The translations under genes and the position numbers were made by a program. Source: Rothia aeria (lineage in GTDB: Bacteria; Actinomycetota; Actinomycetes; Actinomycetales; Micrococcaceae). Taken from it: a stretch of DNA of 64,000 nt. Each line of letters starts with the position of its first letter. Within the stretch, counting starts at the first letter, position 1. The DNA lies in the NCBI GenBank assembly GCA_002355935.1, contig AP017895.1, positions 1,860,001 through 1,924,000 on the forward strand. Direction: 5' to 3'. The notes under the pieces were generated by a model that saw only the letters and a list, made by a program, of their open reading frames with translations, was not told where the DNA came from and made no database searches. Positions 60,934 through 64,000 of the stretch are shown here, piece after piece.

Positions 60934-63435
60934 CTACAGGCCGAAAAAACGTTGGCTCGCACGGCGCAGGCGGGCCCCCAACCGGGAACGCTGCCCCGCC
61001 GCTGAGCTGTAGCTGCCCCGCACCGCCGGGATGCGGTTACTCTCCACCAGGTCATCAATTAAAGTACGTTTAGCCGGAGCCTGCGGCTCGCGTTCACCCG
61101 CCGCGCCCTGCCCGAAGGAAGCAGCAGAGCCGTCACTCTCTGGTGAGAAGGCGCGTACTACCTCCCCCTGCACGGGCTGTTTCCCGGTGGGTGTTTTAGA
61201 CCCCAACGGGGTCTGCCTCAGCAAGCGTGCCAGCCGGGGAGCTAACAGGACCTCAGCGGTACCACCCATCGCAAAAAGCGACGCCAAAGCCGTCGGCACA
61301 ATCGCACCCCGACCCGCAGCACGGCGACGGCGGGCTAAGGCAATAAAGAACGCTGAGAGCCCCAGCTGCACTGTGCCATCAGCACGAAAAATACGGGTAC
61401 GCAGCACATCCGCCAGGTCAGCGGCAGGTACCCCGCTCCCAGTAACCCCCGTTCCCTGCTGCTGTTCCGGGACGCTGCCAGGTGCCTGATCCTGCGTGCC
61501 CCGGCCGCTGCGCGCCGTGATATCCGCCGGTGGAGCATCATCCGGAGCGGCCTGTGCACCCCGCCGGGCCACCACCGATGCCGAAACACCATTCACCGGC
61601 TCCTCAGCAGCTGACCCGAATGAGAACGCTCCACGAAGCCCGCCACGCATCCACCGGTTTAATGCGCTTTCCTTAGGCGGCAGGTGGGTGAAGTCGAACG
61701 GGATCCTGCCGGTAGCCATCACATCAAGCCACTGCTCAAGATTCACCTGACGGTCAGTTGCTACCAGGCGATACGAACGATCCAGCGGGCTCGCCAGCGT
61801 GGACTCATCCTCACCAAAAATACGGGCCGTGCTAATGGACGAAACCTCAATGCGCCGCCCCGGAACATCAGCCAGTTCAACCGGCAGCCCCAACAGCTGA
61901 AGCACCGACTCTAAGGCAAGAGTGTTCTTCACATCATGAACATAAGAAGCCAACCGGCGCTTCTGCTGCCCCGTCACCCCAAACAGGTCAGCCAGCACCT
62001 CCACCGAACGTTCCCTCGCATCACGCGTCTCTGCCGACTCCAGCGGCATACCGGGAAGGTCCAGCAGCACATCCGCGAGCTCAGCCCCGCACGCCTGCCT
62101 CTGCTCATCAGATATGGGACGAGTCAGCTGCTTCGGCACGCCCTGCCACCGCAGTTCAAGAAGCATAACCTCAGGGTCCGTAGGAACCCCAAGCACACTC
62201 TGCACCCAATCATTCAACGATGCGGCATCCGCAGGATCCTCATCCAAGGAATCCGGCTCCTCAGGAGGCACAATAACCACCAGATGCTGCTGGTTCTCGT
62301 TACCCTCCGCGACAAGGGCTGTGCACTGCACATCATCAATGAGCGCCAACAGGTCATCGGGCATACCCGCAACCAGGGTCCAAGCACCGGCAGGGGCCAC
62401 CGCGAACTGCCGTTCACCGCGCGTTAACAGCAGGGCGGTCAGCACATCAATATCAACATCCAGCAGGGCCGCCGCATCGGCATCCGTCAAAAACTCCAGC
62501 TCATCGGCACCCCCAAATAGGGGCACCCAGATAGTTGGCGAATCCTCAAGTGCAGCACCTGTAACAGGAAGCTGATCAACCAGCCAGGCCACATAGTCCT
62601 CAAGGGGCTCACCCACGGCAAAGACGCTGCCGGTGCGGGCCTGCTGCTCGGGGCGCAGCTGAAAAACGTTCAAATACCCATCGCTGTCAACACCGCACAG
62701 CACATACACCTGCACCTCGGTCTCGCCCAGTTCGTAGGCCACAAGCTCAGGCCGCTCACCGGTGAGCGCAGTAAGCTTCTGCACAATATCATCGTGGGAG
62801 GCACCGCGTGCAAGCACCCGGCGCCGGTGCAGCTCCTCTTCCTGGGCAGGGTCAATAATATTTTCAAGACCCAAACGCACCTCGGAGGTACCGGATTTAC
62901 GCTGGTTTTTCCCTGGCACAGTGCTATCTGATGAAGGCATTGGGCGAACCTCTACGGTAAACTCCCCCGTATCCTGCAACGGTTGAGTCCGTTCCTCCGC
63001 ACCGCCGGGCGAAGCAGCACCATCTGCTGCACCGTTATGAGCGTCAGAGACGGCATCAGAATCCGCCCACATTTCGCTGAGCTTCTCAAAAGTCAGCTCA
63101 CTATTTTCCAGTGACTTTGCCAGCTCATCCAGCCGCTCAGTATCCTCCACCTGATTCGGGGTGGCGTACATCTGCTGCGCTTTACGGATCAGCTCAACAA
63201 TGCTGTCAGCCACAGCAGCATCACCGTCAGCTAACTGGCCCGAAACAGTTGAATACACCACCTGGGCCTCGCCCATCGACGGAGTGTTCTCACCGTATTC
63301 CAGAGAAAGCCGCACCCACACCGGCTCCAAGCCTTTCGCGCTGCCATACTCGGATGCATCACCATCCCGCTGCGGTACGGTGAAGTCACTCGGGGTATCC
63401 GGGGCACCAAAATTATGCTTGTCTTCACTCGACAC
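60934..63435 (-). CDS. Large protein of unknown function
   Basis: 833 residues, intact, not recognised. N-terminal: PVWVRLSLEYGENTPSMGEA, then a helical region, an acidic linker, a mixed alpha/beta central region (RPELVAYELGETEVQVYVL, IWVPLFGGADELEFL), then AELADVLLDLPG and a low-complexity Pro/Gln/Gly stretch (about 640-690). A hydrophobic stretch at about 705-750 (GLSAFFIALARRRRAAG, ALASLFAMGGTAEVLL) may be membrane-associated. Basic C-terminus. GTG 63435 with AAGGAG. It lies between ffh and rpsP, where relatives usually have shorter genes. Confidence 0.75.
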   Translation of the reverse strand: MSSEDKHNFGAPDTPSDFTVPQRDGDASEYGSAKGLEPVWVRLSLEYGENTPSMGEAQVVYSTVSGQLADGDAAVADSIVELIRKAQQMYATPNQVEDTERLDELAKSLENSELTFEKLSEMWADSDAVSDAHNGAADGAASPGGAEERTQPLQDTGEFTVEVRPMPSSDSTVPGKNQRKSGTSEVRLGLENIIDPAQEEELHRRRVLARGASHDDIVQKLTALTGERPELVAYELGETEVQVYVLCGVDSDGYLNVFQLRPEQQARTGSVFAVGEPLEDYVAWLVDQLPVTGAALEDSPTIWVPLFGGADELEFLTDADAAALLDVDIDVLTALLLTRGERQFAVAPAGAWTLVAGMPDDLLALIDDVQCTALVAEGNENQQHLVVIVPPEEPDSLDEDPADAASLNDWVQSVLGVPTDPEVMLLELRWQGVPKQLTRPISDEQRQACGAELADVLLDLPGMPLESAETRDARERSVEVLADLFGVTGQQKRRLASYVHDVKNTLALESVLQLLGLPVELADVPGRRIEVSSISTARIFGEDESTLASPLDRSYRLVATDRQVNLEQWLDVMATGRIPFDFTHLPPKESALNRWMRGGLRGAFSFGSAAEEPVNGVSASVVARRGAQAAPDDAPPADITARSGRGTQDQAPGSVPEQQQGTGVTGSGVPAADLADVLRTRIFRADGTVQLGLSAFFIALARRRRAAGRGAIVPTALASLFAMGGTAEVLLAPRLARLLRQTPLGSKTPTGKQPVQGEVVRAFSPESDGSAASFGQGAAGEREPQAPAKRTLIDDLVESNRIPAVRGSYSSAAGQRSRLGARLRRASQRFFGL

Positions 63436-63647
63436 GGGGACTCCTTACATTCCTTGCAGCATTGCTTTCCACCGGCCTGTTGGACTTCACCCCTTAAATC
63501 GTTAGACCGAACGGGGTGCGCGCCGTGCCCGCGCTCAGGGCACGGGCCTCAGCAACCCGTCTAATGTCAATATTCTCTCACCAGTACCACGGCCAGACAC
63601 CCTATTCGGCTGAGCGCCAAATCTGGGCTAACACAGTACGTTGAGCT

Positions 63648-64000
63648 CTACTTCAAGAACTTCTCAAAGCCCTTAGGCAAGTTCATATCCGCAAGGTCAA
63701 GCTCCTGCTGCTGCGTCTGCTGCCCAAAGGCAGCGCCCTGACGGGCTTTCTCCGCCTGCTGCGCCTGCGCCTCCTGCTGTGCGCGCTTCATAGGGTTGCC
63801 CGAACGCGACCCCTTCTTCTTATTATTCTTCTTGTTCTTCTTACGGTTACCGCCGCCAGCAGCCGCCATACCGGGCATCTGCATACCGCCGGGAACACCG
63901 GACATCTTACCGGCGGCAAGCTTCTTCATCATCTTCTGAGCCTGAGCGAAACGCTCCATGAGCTGATTCACCTCAGAGACGGTAACACCCGCACCCTTCG
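63648..64000 (-). CDS. ffh: Signal recognition particle protein Ffh, 3' end
   Basis: Partial: the start lies beyond the window. The visible C-terminal M domain has GVTVSEVNQLMERFAQAQKM, methionine- and glycine-rich (GMQMPGMAAAGGG) and lysine/asparagine-rich stretches, ending NLPKGFEKFLK. Binds 4.5S RNA and signal peptides. Confidence 0.92.
   Translation of the reverse strand, partial: KGAGVTVSEVNQLMERFAQAQKMMKKLAAGKMSGVPGGMQMPGMAAAGGGNRKKNKKNNKKKGSRSGNPMKRAQQEAQAQQAEKARQGAAFGQQTQQQELDLADMNLPKGFEKFLK

Overview
The window is chromosomal DNA of a moderately GC-rich actinobacterium, most likely Micrococcaceae and probably Rothia. This is inferred from gene content and order, not from a database match. 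Supporting signs are the block ileS-folC-DUF4233 with ndk, a VKOR protein, rne, rplU, rpmA and obgE; the clpX / clpP1P2 / tig block; a mycothiol-type DsbA protein; a T-box on ileS; and the ffh / rpsP / khpA / rimM / trmD block. I see no prophage, IS element, rRNA gene or CRISPR array.

Layout. 1-14.3 kb: housekeeping genes on the minus strand (obgE, rpmA, rplU, rne, VKOR, DUF4233, folC, ileS with its T-box), with ndk on plus. 14.9-16.7 kb: two tandem paralogous lipoproteins with twin-arginine-like signals. 16.8-23.5 kb: one minus-strand operon of EcfT, a fused EcfA, an MptD-type S component and two exporter-fold ABC half-transporters. 23.6-25.5 kb: DUF3995 protein and ADP-ribosylglycohydrolase. 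25.5-30.8 kb: siroheme nitrite reductase, with nirD divergent from nirB, uroporphyrinogen methyltransferase and a CbiX-type chelatase; a strong DtxR/IdeR-like site lies between nirD and nirB. 30.9-35.4 kb: two secreted proteins that each join an HtaA haem-binding domain to three SLH repeats, around a short-chain dehydrogenase and a small membrane protein. 35.6-40.7 kb: valS, an LssY_C membrane protein and a DsbA-family protein. 40.8-45.4 kb: clpX, clpP2, clpP1, tig. 45.5-47.7 kb: tRNA-Pro, a HicB-like protein, tRNA-Gly, a Nei/Fpg glycosylase, rpiB. 48-56.5 kb: pepN, a GNAT protein, a truncated haemoglobin, a conserved hypothetical, tesB, a MhuD-like haem monooxygenase, a DUF308 protein, ettA. 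56.7-64 kb: a YjbR-family protein, a hypothetical, trmD, rimM, khpA, rpsP, a NUDIX hydrolase, an unrecognised 833-residue protein and the 3' end of ffh.

Two themes stand out. First, iron and haem. The ECF/ABC operon resembles streptococcal haem-uptake siaD-H in gene content. The HtaA-SLH proteins are candidate surface haem receptors. The MhuD-like enzyme would open haem. A DtxR-type site ties the region to iron status. Together they suggest a haem capture-import-degradation pathway with an unusual SLH-anchored receptor, which is the best candidate here for something not yet described. Second, 18 genes, many of them essential, carry one or two apparent frameshifts. All 23 are explained by one missing base, usually in a homopolymer, and each repaired gene has a length divisible by three. 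That pattern points to sequencing or assembly error, so those genes are annotated over their repaired spans.
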